A DNA stretch of 64,000 nucleotides, taken from positions 15,996,001 through 16,060,000 of the forward strand of contig NC_079884.1 in NCBI RefSeq assembly GCF_029227915.1, in the 5' to 3' direction. The number at the start of each line of letters is the position of its first letter. Position 1 is the first letter of the stretch. The DNA comes from Hydractinia symbiolongicarpus (lineage: Eukaryota > Cnidaria > Hydrozoa > Anthoathecata > Hydractiniidae). A program made the position numbers and the translations under genes. The notes under the pieces are model-generated. The model was not told the DNA's origin and did not search any database. It saw only the letters and a list, made by a program, of their open reading frames with translations. Below, in pieces: positions 11,260 through 22,898 of the stretch.

Positions 11260-13776
11260 ATGGGCAGACGTGGCTGTGTGAGTCTTAGTTGTGTAAAAAC
11301 TTGGTTTCTGGTTTTCACTGCTGTATTATGGGTATGTATACATATGATTGACATGGAATTTATTAAAACATTCAATGTTCATAAACTTATTTTGACTGAA
11401 TGTATGTTTTGGAACTAGGCAAGTTATCCACTTTTGCTGTAGATAATTAATCTCTGTTGTGTTTTTTCTGGCTAAAACTGTATGAAGTGATGCAGAGTTA
11501 ATGTTGTGAAGTAACTATTTTCTATTGTATATGTGTATGTTTTTTGTGCAATTTTTACTTTGTATTTTAGTTGATAGCTGCTGGTCTTTTTGGAATTGGG
11601 GTTTGGACGTTGGTTGCAAAAAATGAATACGAAACATTGCTAGGAAGCGTCACCTATGTTACAACTGTTGGTTTGATGCTGGCAGGAGGTTTATTTGCCA
11701 TGTTTGTGTGCATATTTGGAATTATTGGTGCAATCAAAGAAAGTAGATTCATGGTTTTGGGTGTAAGTGCATTAGATAATGTGGCAACTATAATAACTGC
11801 CTCTTAATTGGGAAATAGTTTAGTAATTTATGCAAATTATGCTCCTTATGTCCAATTCACCCCTCTTAGTTAAAATCATTTCTTTAGTTTTTCCTAATGA
11901 TTGTCATCGTTTGCTTAATTGAGTTGGTGGGTGGCATCATTGCTTATGTTTATCGGGGAAAGGTAAGTTAATATTGACTTTTTCTTGAGCTTTCCCTCAT
12001 TGTTAATCAGTTCATGTAGCATCATAAGTGTCTGGGTGTGTATTTTGACATAGGGTTTTATTACCTTTGGGTGTTGATATGTGCGTTGGTGCTTAAGACA
12101 TGAAGTTTTGTTCCATGTGTTTACAAAAAAACTTTTTTGGTTTGCTTGTTTAAAAATATTTTTGGTATAAATTTCGCAAAAGTAGATAAAACTGGGCAAG
12201 AATAAAGCTGCCTCTAAAGTAACCATATAATAAAACGAGCCGAAACTGATAATGAAACATAATAGCTCTGTTCTTTAAAGACATACGCAGTGCATGATGG
12301 GCCACAAAGTCAATCTCACTGCGACTGCATAGTGTGAGCCCCCTCGCTTTTATTAGTTAGGATTTCACTTTATCTTTACGGAAAATTAACGATAAACTTT
12401 TCACTTTTTCAGCTAAACTCTGAAGTTGAACGTAGTCTTCGCATTACGATTGCTACAAGCTATGGACTTAGCGGAAATGAGAAAAAGACTGAAGCCATTG
12501 ACAAGTTACAGAAAAATGTATGTACTCAAGTTTTCTTTGTATTATAGTTGTTCGGTTTTGTCAGACCTTCAGAATTTCTGGCTAGCTAACCAGGAGATGA
12601 AAAAGATTCTGGTAGCGGTATACAGGCCTAACAATATGAAAATAACGCCCGAGCAATAAATCGCTCCCCCAAGGTTACAATAATTTAAACTGGGCGAGCA
12701 ATCTGAATAAATAGAATAAGTTTATAAACGCTTATTTTATCAGTCTTTTTTATGTATTTTATTTTATCCTTTTTCATATATTTTAGTTCTTTTTTACTGT
12801 AAATAATAAGAAAGAGAACATTGATTTCCATGTGAGATGAATTGATATTGCTCAGCCAGAAAAACATTTTTTTGGAATCAGGGGAGCAATTAATGGCTCA
12901 GCTAGTTTCTTATTTCCCAGAATTGGGCGAGCCTGTGCGTCAGCAAGAGCAATTTCTCTCCCCTTATTGATAGGTCTGGGTATAATTTCTGAAAATAATT
13001 TCTTTTTGAATAAAAAACGGATAGTTTTCCCTGAAGTATAATTTTAGCAATAATTTTTTTTTAATTTAAGTACAAATGTTGCGGAGATGTTGATTACAAG
13101 AGCTGGGAGAAATCTGAATGGTGGCTTCAACAGAGCCGAAACAGCAACCAAAGCTTTCGAGTACCAGACTCCTGTTGTATTTCGCCATCTAAAGGTTGTG
13201 CCGACGATCGTAACCATCCCTCGAATATTTGGCGAAACGACCTATCGGTAAGAATGTACATTCACTTATTTTTTTTTACTATGAGAGAAGCAATTGGTTA
13301 CGGTGGAGACAGGGTTATATGACTGTATATTGGGTGATAACGATTCTAACAAATTATGTTTCAGCCTCTTGGTTGTTTCAGCGCGCTAGAAGACTATTTG
13401 CTGAAGCATTTGTTCATTATTGGAATTGCTTGTATTGTTTCGGGTTTAGCACAGGTAAAACTTTACATTTTCTCTTCTGGATGTTTACGTCATTGTGGTG
13501 TATGTGTAGTCTCGCGTGAACAAAACTGCTAAGTCATGTTACATAACACAGTGTTGGTGACCTGGTTTACAAACTTTTTTTCTCGTCTTTGGTACAAGTG
13601 CTACCTGGATAAAAATTTTCCATGGATTTAATTTACGTGTCTGCTTTTATTCGACGTTAATTATTTTTCTCGCTTGAAGTTTGTGGTAATAGATGAGCGA
13701 TTGTACTTTGCTTCTTTAGATCATCTGCATCGTTCTATCCATGTGGTTGTACCGTTTGATTGTCGAGTTCCGTTGA
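11260..13776 (+). CDS. Tetraspanin, CD63-like, complete
   Basis: A four-pass membrane scaffold protein that organises tetraspanin microdomains on the cell surface or in endosomes. Seven exons stay in frame: 11260-11331, 11571-11762, 11888-11962, 12413-12517, 13071-13247, 13365-13454, 13720-13776, giving 255 residues, a normal length. The start ATG opens a short basic cytoplasmic tip (MGRRG) followed by the first membrane segment. The large extracellular loop has the diagnostic CCG (residues 151-153), PDSCC (180-184), C191 and C211, making six cysteines, plus a sequon at N174. The PDSCC-x6-C arrangement resembles CD63. Membrane segment 4 is followed by a very short tail ending in VEFR, without a CD63-type tyrosine-based lysosomal signal, so lysosomal sorting should not be assumed. 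An acceptor-like CAG 27 bases upstream of the ATG suggests a 5' UTR intron. Confidence 0.94.
12623..12978. mobile_element. MITE-like repeat in tetraspanin intron 4
   Basis: About 356 bp bounded by inverted ends: CAGGCCTAACAATATG on the left, and CAGACCTATCAATAAG when the right end is reverse-complemented. It lies in the intron between 12517 and 13071. A second copy in the opposite orientation lies at about 42595-42860. No transposase is encoded, so this looks like a non-autonomous DNA transposon. Superfamily unknown. Confidence 0.75.
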
Positions 13777-13851
13777 ATCGACGAAAGAAACGCTCGTAAA
13801 GTGATGTAGTGGTAAAAGATCTGGAAAAGAAATTTATATTTGTACAATATA

Positions 13852-13857
13852 AATAAA
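13852..13857 (+). terminator. AATAAA polyadenylation signal of the tetraspanin gene
   Basis: An AATAAA hexamer 76 bases after the tetraspanin TGA stop. Confidence 0.65.
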
Positions 13858-15346
13858 TCTGTATGTGTTTTTTCGTGGTCAATGTGAGCACGAGAATGTG
13901 GACAAAATTTAAAATTCATTTTTTTTTGTGAAAGCGAAACTGTGGTTAAAGTATGCCGACTTTCAATATTATTCTAGTGAGTTTAAAAGTTTAATAATGT
14001 TGTCGTTCAACCCCCTCATATTATCAAGAACCCGCTCATAAACAAAGCTCGCAGTGGAACATAGATTTAAATCGTATGTTATAAATCGTAAGATGTCGCA
14101 TAACATTGAAAAACTGTATAAACCATAAACCACATTGTTTAATTCAATCATATTCAACCTGATTTGTACTGACCATTCCATTTTTCTTCTGTCAACTTCT
14201 ATCATTTAGGAGTATTATTAAGTTTTTTAATTAATTTTGTCATTTTATATTTATTTGTTTTTTTATGTGTGTTATTCAGTAGTCATCTTTTAAACTCATC
14301 TCTTCTGCAATTATGTAGCTAGATCCACATACAATTGTTTTAAAAAATATTTGACAATTTTTACTACTGTATATTTATTCATTTTTAACGTTATGTTTCT
14401 TATAAATACTTCTTTTTTCTACCCGTTTGTCTCAAATCATTTTAGTGTCAACCTTGTCTCCAGGGCTTGTTAGGTTGTTTTTAGAGATTTGCACAGAGTG
14501 TCTTTTCTAATACACGAAAACTAAACTGATTTGGTGTAAAGAATCTTGAAAATACTTTCAGACAGAGTAATTATTCCCTATGCAATTCTTCCGAATATTT
14601 TATTCACTTTCAGACGTCACTGCGCTGCATATATAAAGAAACTTTAGCCACGATAGTCAAGAATTCATTAAATTGTAGAAGAGCATACATTGATGGGAAG
14701 ATCTTTGCACAAGTTTATAGATTTCATAAGTAGCCCACTAGTTCATTTAGAGGAATCGATCGACAACCACGTGACCTAAGCAAATTAGAACACTTCTAAA
14801 CGTATCTCCAAAGCAACCAAATCGTAAAGGTCAATTGTTATTTTTAATTCCCAAGGACGGTGACTTTTGATTGCTGAGCAGTAACTTTCAGCCAGCCGAT
14901 GGAATGTTTCCAACTTTAAGCGTATGAACAGACATCAGTAGCTCGAATTTGGTGATAATCCGGTTATGTCAATGTTAATTCACTGGCACAATATCAATTT
15001 TTATGAATAATTACTCAGATAAGAAAAAGTTTAAAATTAATTATTAATCATTTATTCGAGTACATTTTTGTAATGACATGTGAATGCGGTTGAGGACTTC
15101 TAGATAAAGCATTTTTACAAGTGTCAAAACATCTTTAGTAAAGAACTTAGTGTGAAGGAGGTTGGATAAAGAGTACTTATTTATCTCCATGTGAAATCAT
15201 TTGTAAGAATAAAATGCAGAAAAACATAAAACGCACAAATGTCCCGTCGATTTTACCAGCTGTGTTTTTATGAAAATTTCTTGACGAGCATCATTCGCTA
15301 TTACTTTCGTTGTTCATCCGCAATTATTGTTGCTTGTTTTCAATCT

Positions 15347-15375
15347 ATGACGTCGGTGATAGTCACCGACGTCAT
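15347..15375. repeat. Perfect 13-bp palindrome with GACGTC cores
   Basis: ATGACGTCGGTGA and its exact reverse complement are separated by TAG. Each arm contains TGACGTC, a near-match to a CRE/ATF half-palindrome, so it could be a bZIP site pair or a hairpin. Function is not shown. Confidence 0.8.
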
Positions 15376-17194
15376 TAGTTAGTGGAACAGGAAAAAGAAA
15401 CAACACATTTTTAATGTTTTTTGAACTAAGGTTAATGTTTTCCATTGCACTGGAGGCTTATAACGGTTCAATCAAGTTCTTTGATGGAAAACAAATTTGT
15501 AAGTACATCTTTTTATAAGGAACACCTTTGTAAGGAACTTGAGGCTACAAAAAATGAACTGTTAATGAATCACAGGCTGCAATTTTTTGAGCGAAAAATT
15601 CCAGAAACATAATTTTAACCAATAATAAAACAACAGCGTCGATGTTCACCCTTTGAACGAAATAGAAAATGGTTGTTACTGTAAGTAATCAAAATGGTAG
15701 AAATAGCTACGACTCTACACTCGTTTAGTTAACAAAACTGTACTAATATGCTACTTGTTACAGTTTTTACAAATTACTACATAAAACATAAGCAACTAAT
15801 TTGAGAACTTTTGAGGCAGAAACCTTAGAAAAAATCTCCTTCAAGCTCTGAAATAAGAATTTCTTACGAAGAAAAAAACACAAAATTTCTTTTGTTGAAG
15901 TTAAAAATGTATCCTGATTTAAATTATGCAGTGCCCCCTACATTTTTATCAGGAAGTTGAAATACCCAGTCAACCCAGGTTTATATTTCCTTACACCTCG
16001 TTTCCAAGCTCCCTTACCTAAATGCATCGTTGTTCCGATGTCGGAAAAGATACAAGAAGCCCTGTGGACGAGGTTAAACTCTAAGTAAAAAGAACTCTCA
16101 ATGGAAAATAGTCTTGTGTTAAGTTGTTAATTTATGATTTATAGAAAACGTTGATTATCTGTTGCGAGGCATAAGAAAATACGGAAATTTACTCATATGT
16201 ATGTCTCAAATTAAAAGCCATGACAACAATTTGCTCTCCATCGTTCTCCTCCCCTGCTGCTAGAAAGGAAAATAAGCTTTGCTGTTTTGGCTTTAGCCAA
16301 TTTCACGTTGACGTTAAGAGTTATTCCTCTTGTTGTGTTGTTTTTAGTACAAAAAGGAAAAAATATAAATGCAATAAAAGTCGACACCTGCTTGCACCGA
16401 AACAAAATGGATAAAGAAGAAGTACAACCTTCAAGTTCGCCTTACACGAACAAAAAGTGTGAAAAAAAGGAGAAGAAGAACGTCCAACGAGAAATGGTTA
16501 GTACTAGACTAAATCAATACAAATATAACAAAAGACAACTGAGGAAACAAGACAGTCAACATCGATGTCGTGACGATAAAAAGAGCTAGCACCATGTCTT
16601 TTAGCATCTGTTCGCATTGTTTTTTTGACATTTATTTAGCTAATGTTATAATGGCGACACTGAAAGGTTATTTCGTCCAGGAAATGTTACTACTGGTTGT
16701 TGTGTTCCAAACCACTCGTTTATATGTCAGATCAACGCTAAAATGTCAAATTTGCAAAACATGAAATTGTTAATATACAGTAGTTTCTATTTGTACTCCT
16801 GATATCACAGAAAGCAGAAAGATGTGTTCCAAGACCATCTTCATCACAAGGCTGGATAGTCTTCGTATCAATGACTGGAAATTCCCCATTTCGCTATAAA
16901 GCATATTTCAATATAAACTAAAAAGCGATGATATGACAGCAGACGTAGCCATTTTCCCGCCAAAACGTGTATTACGAAAGCGCACTTTTTCTATAGTATC
17001 ATAAGCATGCTTGATGGCATAATATAAAGTAATCAATAACCAGATTTCCGAGCACTATTTCCGGGTTATTCTAAACCCATTTACGCGATAGGTAAACTGA
17101 ACATAAGATACATACCCCAAACATCATTCCACGCAACTTTCTTTCAAGAATTTGTTAGACAAAAAAAATGTCAAATATAAGTTTTTGCCACACT

Positions 17195-17308
17195 ATTCCT
17201 AATAATAATATAGGTAAATGGAGAAATGGGAGTTGCATATAATTTAAATAATATAAAGATTATATGCAACTTCCATTTCTCCATTTACCTTATATTATTA
17301 TTAGGAAT
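17195..17308. mobile_element. Foldback (hairpin) MITE, 114 bp
   Basis: Two arms of about 48 bases, starting ATTCCTAATAATAATATA and continuing through GGTAAATGGAGAAATG, are nearly exact reverse complements. They differ by about one indel and one or two substitutions. The spacer is a short AT-rich stretch. This is typical of a foldback MITE. A microRNA-like precursor is an alternative, because the transcript would fold into a long, nearly perfect hairpin. Confidence 0.8.
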
Positions 17309-17605
17309 ATTATTTATGCCACTACGATACATTTGACTGTCAAAGTATTTCAACTTATTTACTTTTGTATCACCAGGTTTGAAAGTTTAAAGACAATATC
17401 AAGTTTTAGAATTTAGTTCTTGGTAGCATTAGAAAACTACAAGAAGCATTATTCACAAAAAAAGAGAACTTTTTTGCCGCCTGTCGTGACAGGTTTAATG
17501 TATTGCCTATCTATCGTGAGGAGCATATACGCAAAGTGTAAGTTTTCTACGTAATGAAAGAATACGTTGAGGAACCAAACAATTTATTTCTCTGAAAATT
17601 CCTAT

Positions 17606-20600
17606 TTAACAGCAAACACTTTTATCAATCGTTTTTATCGTCGATGCAGTAGCTTGGTCAGCTACAAGACAGCAGTTGAAGAGAACTTCAACAAGTGTCT
17701 CATCAGTGGTAGCATTTCGGGCGTTGTGATCATTGTAAGTATAATTAGCAAGAGTGAAAATACGAGCACAATGGAGATCTTCAAATTCTCTTTTTCGTTT
17801 TTGTAGAATGTCGTTCCCTTTTTCTTCAATCTTGTCAAGGTGTGTGAGCACGACTACTGGATTGCAACCTATAAAACAACACAGATCACACACATCAGTT
17901 ACGCGTTATATATAACATCCAAAAATTATAGCTAAGGACGACTATTGCATTGACTATTGACGCTTAGCTAGAAAACCTCTTCGTGCCGACTGACGGTATT
18001 AGAGGTTAAAATTTGGGCTAAATACAAACTGCATCTAATTATTAAGACACCTACATTTATTATTGTAAACCGTCGTATACCTACACAAGTGGATGAAATA
18101 AAAGTTTTTAAATTTTAAACCACATTGTCACGTTAGTTAAAAAATGAATAAAACTACATGTGAACATTTAGTTAAGTTCCATCCATTACGCATGTACAAG
18201 GTTCCTCAGAAGCGTACTTCTCTTCACTATCGTAGTCACGTCGATTATTAACATCGTCATGTCGACTGACTGAAGGGACGAAAATTACTGGTAATTCATT
18301 GTGGGTTGTTTAAGGAATTTATCTCTTCAAAAGAGTGAAAACCCTGTGCACTAGCTAAGCCTATCTTACAGCGTGATTGCCCAGCGCTTTTTCCCTTATT
18401 AGACGTGAGATGGTCGTAAATTAATCTACGCAAAAATTATCCTCGTAAAGTAGAAAAATAATGTTGACAAGGAATATGACGACGATAATTATGATCTTGA
18501 AGGAAGATATTTCGCCGACAATGTAAAGAAGAAGAATGTAAAAAAATTGAAAATATCGTAGTTTTTATTTCTGAAATTTGCGAAACCTAGTATTTTCGCA
18601 AAATATAATTTCTGGAAAATAGCTTTTTTTTACAGTTACCATTTTCGGTTTTTAAAAAAATGTAACGCCACCTACCACAAGCTAAGTTTATCAATCTTGC
18701 TAGATTCTTCATGTTTTTGTTTTGAAACTCTTGTTTTAAACTAAAAATACAATTTAATAAATCAAACGCACCAGTAAAAAACACACTAATAATAAACATT
18801 CATAAAAAAATTAAAATTAAAATATAAATAAATGGTAAGACATTAACCTTCATAATATCATCTCATAAGCTTACTAATAATTCATCGAGGTAACAATATA
18901 AAGAGCCAGCCTTGTTTCCAGGGAAATATTGCCTTTTTAAATAACTTGATAACGGCTCAGGAGCCAAGAGACCCTGAGGGCAAGGATGATAAAGCGCAAC
19001 AAAACAGCCTACCTGCTAACAATGATAGGACATTGGATTCTATTTCTAAACAACTGTCTTTTGCTGCAACAGGAGAAGCTATCCTTCAATTTTTGTCCAA
19101 TAGTGTTATGCCAGTTCTCTGGAACAATCTCTTCTGCTTCTCGAAAGCCTTCTGTTCATAGTAGAAAAAAGTTGCTATTTAATTCACAAATGCACAAATT
19201 ATCTGTTTATCGGTAAATGGAACTCATTACACTTTACACCCAAAAAGGGAATGGCGTTGTTTTTTTGGTTTGGTTTGGTTTGTCCCCAAAAGGTAAATTA
19301 AAAAAATATTTTCTTAAGCGATCAAATTAATGAATACTATTTTATCGAATGGTGTGTGTGCTCTCTCCTGTTAAAAAAAGTTCCCTCAGACGAAAAAGGT
19401 TGTTTCACTTGACGTATCGTGAGATGTGACAATTTGTTCCGTTGAAATGAGAATGGACGCTATGATTTTAATGTTTCATGTCAGCAAAATTACACAGATT
19501 GTGTAAAAAGGGTGTTACTGACATATTCGCCAATATATCCCTATTTTAGCAATATAAGGAGAAGTAGGAAATCTTTCTTTACAAATTATTGAAGTTGGCA
19601 CACATATTTGCGAATTTATACTTCGCAATGACGTCTGCGGTTGCGATTTTTGTCTTCTATTATTTTATATTATTTTTTACTGGCACTGGTCCTGGGTGAA
19701 CACTGACCTATTGGAGACATTTCGTAAATCTTCACAGTCAATCTTCAGTGTTAAGCATACAACACCGACTAAGCGCTAACATGAGCGGTATTAACAAGAG
19801 CAACAAGACATGGAAATGTCTTTACTTAACAATATTCAAGACCACTATTAATTTGTACAGTTTTACACCAACTTGTTAAACCCCAATCAGTAAAAGAAGT
19901 CAATCCGCCCATACTAGAAAAAGGGCGTTATATATTCATTCACTTACCACATTGCTTCACTACTTCACTTAGTGATGATTTAGAAAAGTTTGTGCCTCTG
20001 TTGTCCAAAATGAAAATGGTTTCTGTAAGTCTCAGTTCCAATCTTCGATCAGTGGTACTCGTAAAATCATTTTCATCACAGTCTGTTTTTCTCTCTGCGG
20101 AGAATTCTCGGTAGATGCCTGTCATGGCGTAATACATACTGTTAGACAAAGCAGATTTACCGCTACCGGGTTGGCCAAATAAACCCACATTTATGTGATC
20201 AATGCCATATTTACGTACTTCATACTGTAAATTTTCGCGACTAAAGATAGGCAGAGTGTCGCCTATGTGGTACCGGTTTAAGAATTGATAATACGCCTGC
20301 GTTGATGTTTTGAAATCTAAAAAATTTGGGTTATCGTAACTGTAGTTGTTTTTTTTATGTCTCCGCGATGGAGAACCAGCTAAGTGTCCCCGGGTGGGCG
20401 ATGACACACCGTCGCTACCACTACTACCTGGGGCGTATTTTAAGAGTCTGCGGTGTTTCTTGGATTTTGTGAACGACTCGTGCGTAAAATCTAATTGTTC
20501 TGTTTCGGGTGTAGTTAGAATTATACGGGGACAAGGCGGTTCAACACGTGACTTGTGTTCAGTCTGCTTACCAAATTCGTTTGTACACTTTGTAACAATC

Positions 20601-20950
20601 TCTTCTTCCGCTTCAGTTTTACCCCTTTTATCTTTGATATTTACTTCATTGGACACGTGGACTTCAGAGTCAATTGTATTTAAAGTTTTACCGCGACTCA
20701 TGTTGTCTTCGCACTCCACTTTGCTTTGTTCACCTTTTTCATTGTTTATTCCTTTGTTTGCAGCCTCATAAATATCCTCTTTGATTTGATTAACAGCCTC
20801 GCATTCGGGGACTACTTCATTATCAGCCATTTCCCCTTTACTGTCGTTCGCTTCCCCAGTCACCTCACTTTTATCGATTTCTTGATTTATAATCTCGTTT
20901 TGAACTTCTTGTGCTTTGTAAAGCGTTTCGCTATGGCTGGTTGCTTTCAT
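17606..20950 (-). CDS. IFI44-like GTPase with charged N-terminal extension, complete
   Basis: A TRAFAC-type GTPase related to vertebrate interferon-induced protein 44, probably cytosolic; its biochemical role is not established. Four exons on the minus strand keep frame: 20950-19948, 19151-19013, 18740-18676, 17868-17606, giving 489 residues. Visible motifs are P-loop GQPGSGKS (residues 259-266), a G3-like DNRG (316-319) and THLD (411-414), aligning with the ALLTHVD region of IFI44. RIQCPII and the NYTYND region also align with IFI44 landmarks (RIHCVAF, NYSSEW). Intron phases 1, 2, 1 match on both sides of each junction, which supports the two small middle exons. Residues 1 to about 200 are Glu/Lys/Asn-rich and low in hydrophobics, probably disordered. 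The C terminus is shorter than in IFI44. Confidence 0.88.
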
Positions 20951-22898
20951 ATATTCAGTTTTCTTTTTTCGACCACCGTTTTTACCGTATGTTTTTTAAC
21001 TTAAATCTTTGTTAGGCAATTCTTCTACAAGTCTCGAAATTTTTGACTTTACTCAAATCGTACGCTAAAACATCTATTTGAACACGAGCTAAAACAGACC
21101 TTTTGCGCCGCATTTCACTACATCTATTATTAAGCCGTGGTCAAACGTAAATAAACATAACAGAACACTGTTTTTACAAGATACCATTTTATAATTACGC
21201 ATTCAAAACATTTTACATCAAGTTTTTTTCTTCTTTTTTAAATGTTACTGAGAGAAAGAGAGAAAAACACGACTTCAGAGCTAGCAGCGTCGTTCTAAAA
21301 TATTAATGCATTGCGGCTAATATGAATGCTGTTTAGGTGGTGGTATGAATCAATTAATAAATTAATTATTTAATTTTTACGTTACACAGTACTTCAGTTA
21401 TATGTCAGCAGAAAGCATTTAGACGATAGACATTTCTGTACTTTACGTACACATTATTTCATCACTGAACTTCAACAAAACGATTCTATCCACAATGTTC
21501 AAAGCTTACACACAAATAACAGTTTTTAAGACAATAAAATTTGAGCTGTGGGATAAAATATATTAAACACTGCAGAAAGAGAGAAGTCCGCTTTTAACAT
21601 AGGTCACAATCTGTGAGAATAGGGTACGCCGCTAAACGCTGCTAGCTTACTTTAAGTTTTGGTAGGATTATGTAAAATTTTTATTACTTTATCTGTTTGT
21701 TAAAAAAAACTAACAAAATATAATATATTTGTTAAACCGAAGAGAATTGAAGAAAGAATAGAAGACTGTTGATACCAAATAAAACAGACTATATATTATG
21801 TAATAATAAAGAAGAACTTCAAAAGAGGATACGCTTTTTCATTTTAAAATCATTCGAGAAAATTTTTCTCTTTAACACAAAATCCAGAATCAAAGAATCA
21901 ACTTGGAAAAACACTGATCTTAATAATTTAGTACCCAACCCCCATTCAAAATATAATTTGATGTTACAAAATCACACACGTCAGCATATTATATTTTACT
22001 CATATGTATATAAAAATTTAAATACATCATATACATTCTTTTTTAATAATATATACAAAAGAAAGGTAGTAAAGAAGGACGTAAAGATGTACAGCTTTAT
22101 TTAAAATATATCGTATGTGTGACCATACCTAGCATGTTATATATATGAAGACATTACTACACACAAACTGGTCCTATTTTTTAGTTTCGTAAATTTGCTT
22201 TTACTCATTGGGATGATATAAAAATTACGCAGTGTTTTTTAACTGGTCTAATTACGAGGCGTAATTTTATGAAAGAATCTGTAGAAGAAGTATTTTAAAA
22301 ACTGAGAAATTATAGCCACAAAAACATCTAATTTCAACTGTCCTTACACCAATTTAATAAAATTCAGGAAGAGAAAAAAAAGACTCCTGAGCCAAAAAAT
22401 ATCTCCCCTTACATATAAAATAATCTAGTTTATTCTTAAAAAAAAAAAAAAGAAATCGTCAACTGGACAGTAATACTTCGAATAAACATCCGTATGCTTA
22501 AATAGTTTGAAAAACTGCGCGTATGGAAAGGTGTTGGCCAAACAAGAAATTATAACAAAAAAAATTGATATCTAAAAATAGTTCTGCTTATAGATAAGTT
22601 TAAAAAAATAGTTTGTTAGCGACTTGCTTTCAGGGTGACAAATTTTCCACAGACTGATTGCTAATGGTTAACCGCAGTTACGGAACATACCAAAGTCGTT
22701 TTGTTTTGATTTCGCACATGTTAAAACGCTCATCACTCGCGGTCATACAGACCTGCAACATTTTCTTTTTTTTTTTGACAAATTTTTATCGTTTTTCATT
22801 TACATATTATTTCTCGAATTTTCGTTGAAAATTGCGTCACGTGCATTGGTGCATTCTTCACTAACTTATGTACACAACAACGCCTGCTGGTCACCAGT
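20951..22898. other. Intergenic gap between the IFI44-like gene and the 3' end of the ZER1 gene
   Basis: Both flanking genes are on the minus strand, so this gap contains the IFI44-like promoter and the ZER1 3' UTR. It is strongly AT-rich. The open stretch at 21769-22104 has no ATG of its own and resembles nothing I recognise. No clear TATA box, repeat or RNA gene seen. Confidence 0.5.

Larger units (their letters stand above)
13777..17605. other. Intergenic gap between tetraspanin and IFI44-like genes
   Basis: AT-rich and without a credible gene; it lies between convergent genes. It holds a perfect palindrome at 15347-15375, a foldback element at 17195-17308, and a small inverted-repeat relic at about 15996-16073, where ACCTCGTTTCCAAGC pairs loosely with GCCCTGTGGACGAGGT. 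A Lys/Arg-rich open frame at 16287-16589 has no family resemblance. Confidence 0.6.

Noticed and set aside
16287-16589. Lys/Arg-rich 100-codon open frame
   Set aside because: Composition reflects A-rich DNA; no family resemblance or gene signals.
18185-18310. Minus-strand stretch with VIFVPSVSRHDD, acidic and protein-like
   Set aside because: It has stops on both sides and is not needed: the flanking IFI44-like exons already join in phase. Possibly a relic, but unsupported.
20346-20771. 141-codon plus-strand open frame
   Set aside because: Antisense shadow of the charged first exon of the IFI44-like gene.
21769-22104. 111-codon plus-strand open frame
   Set aside because: Starts without ATG, very AT-rich, no recognisable motif; could be a retroelement scrap but cannot be supported.
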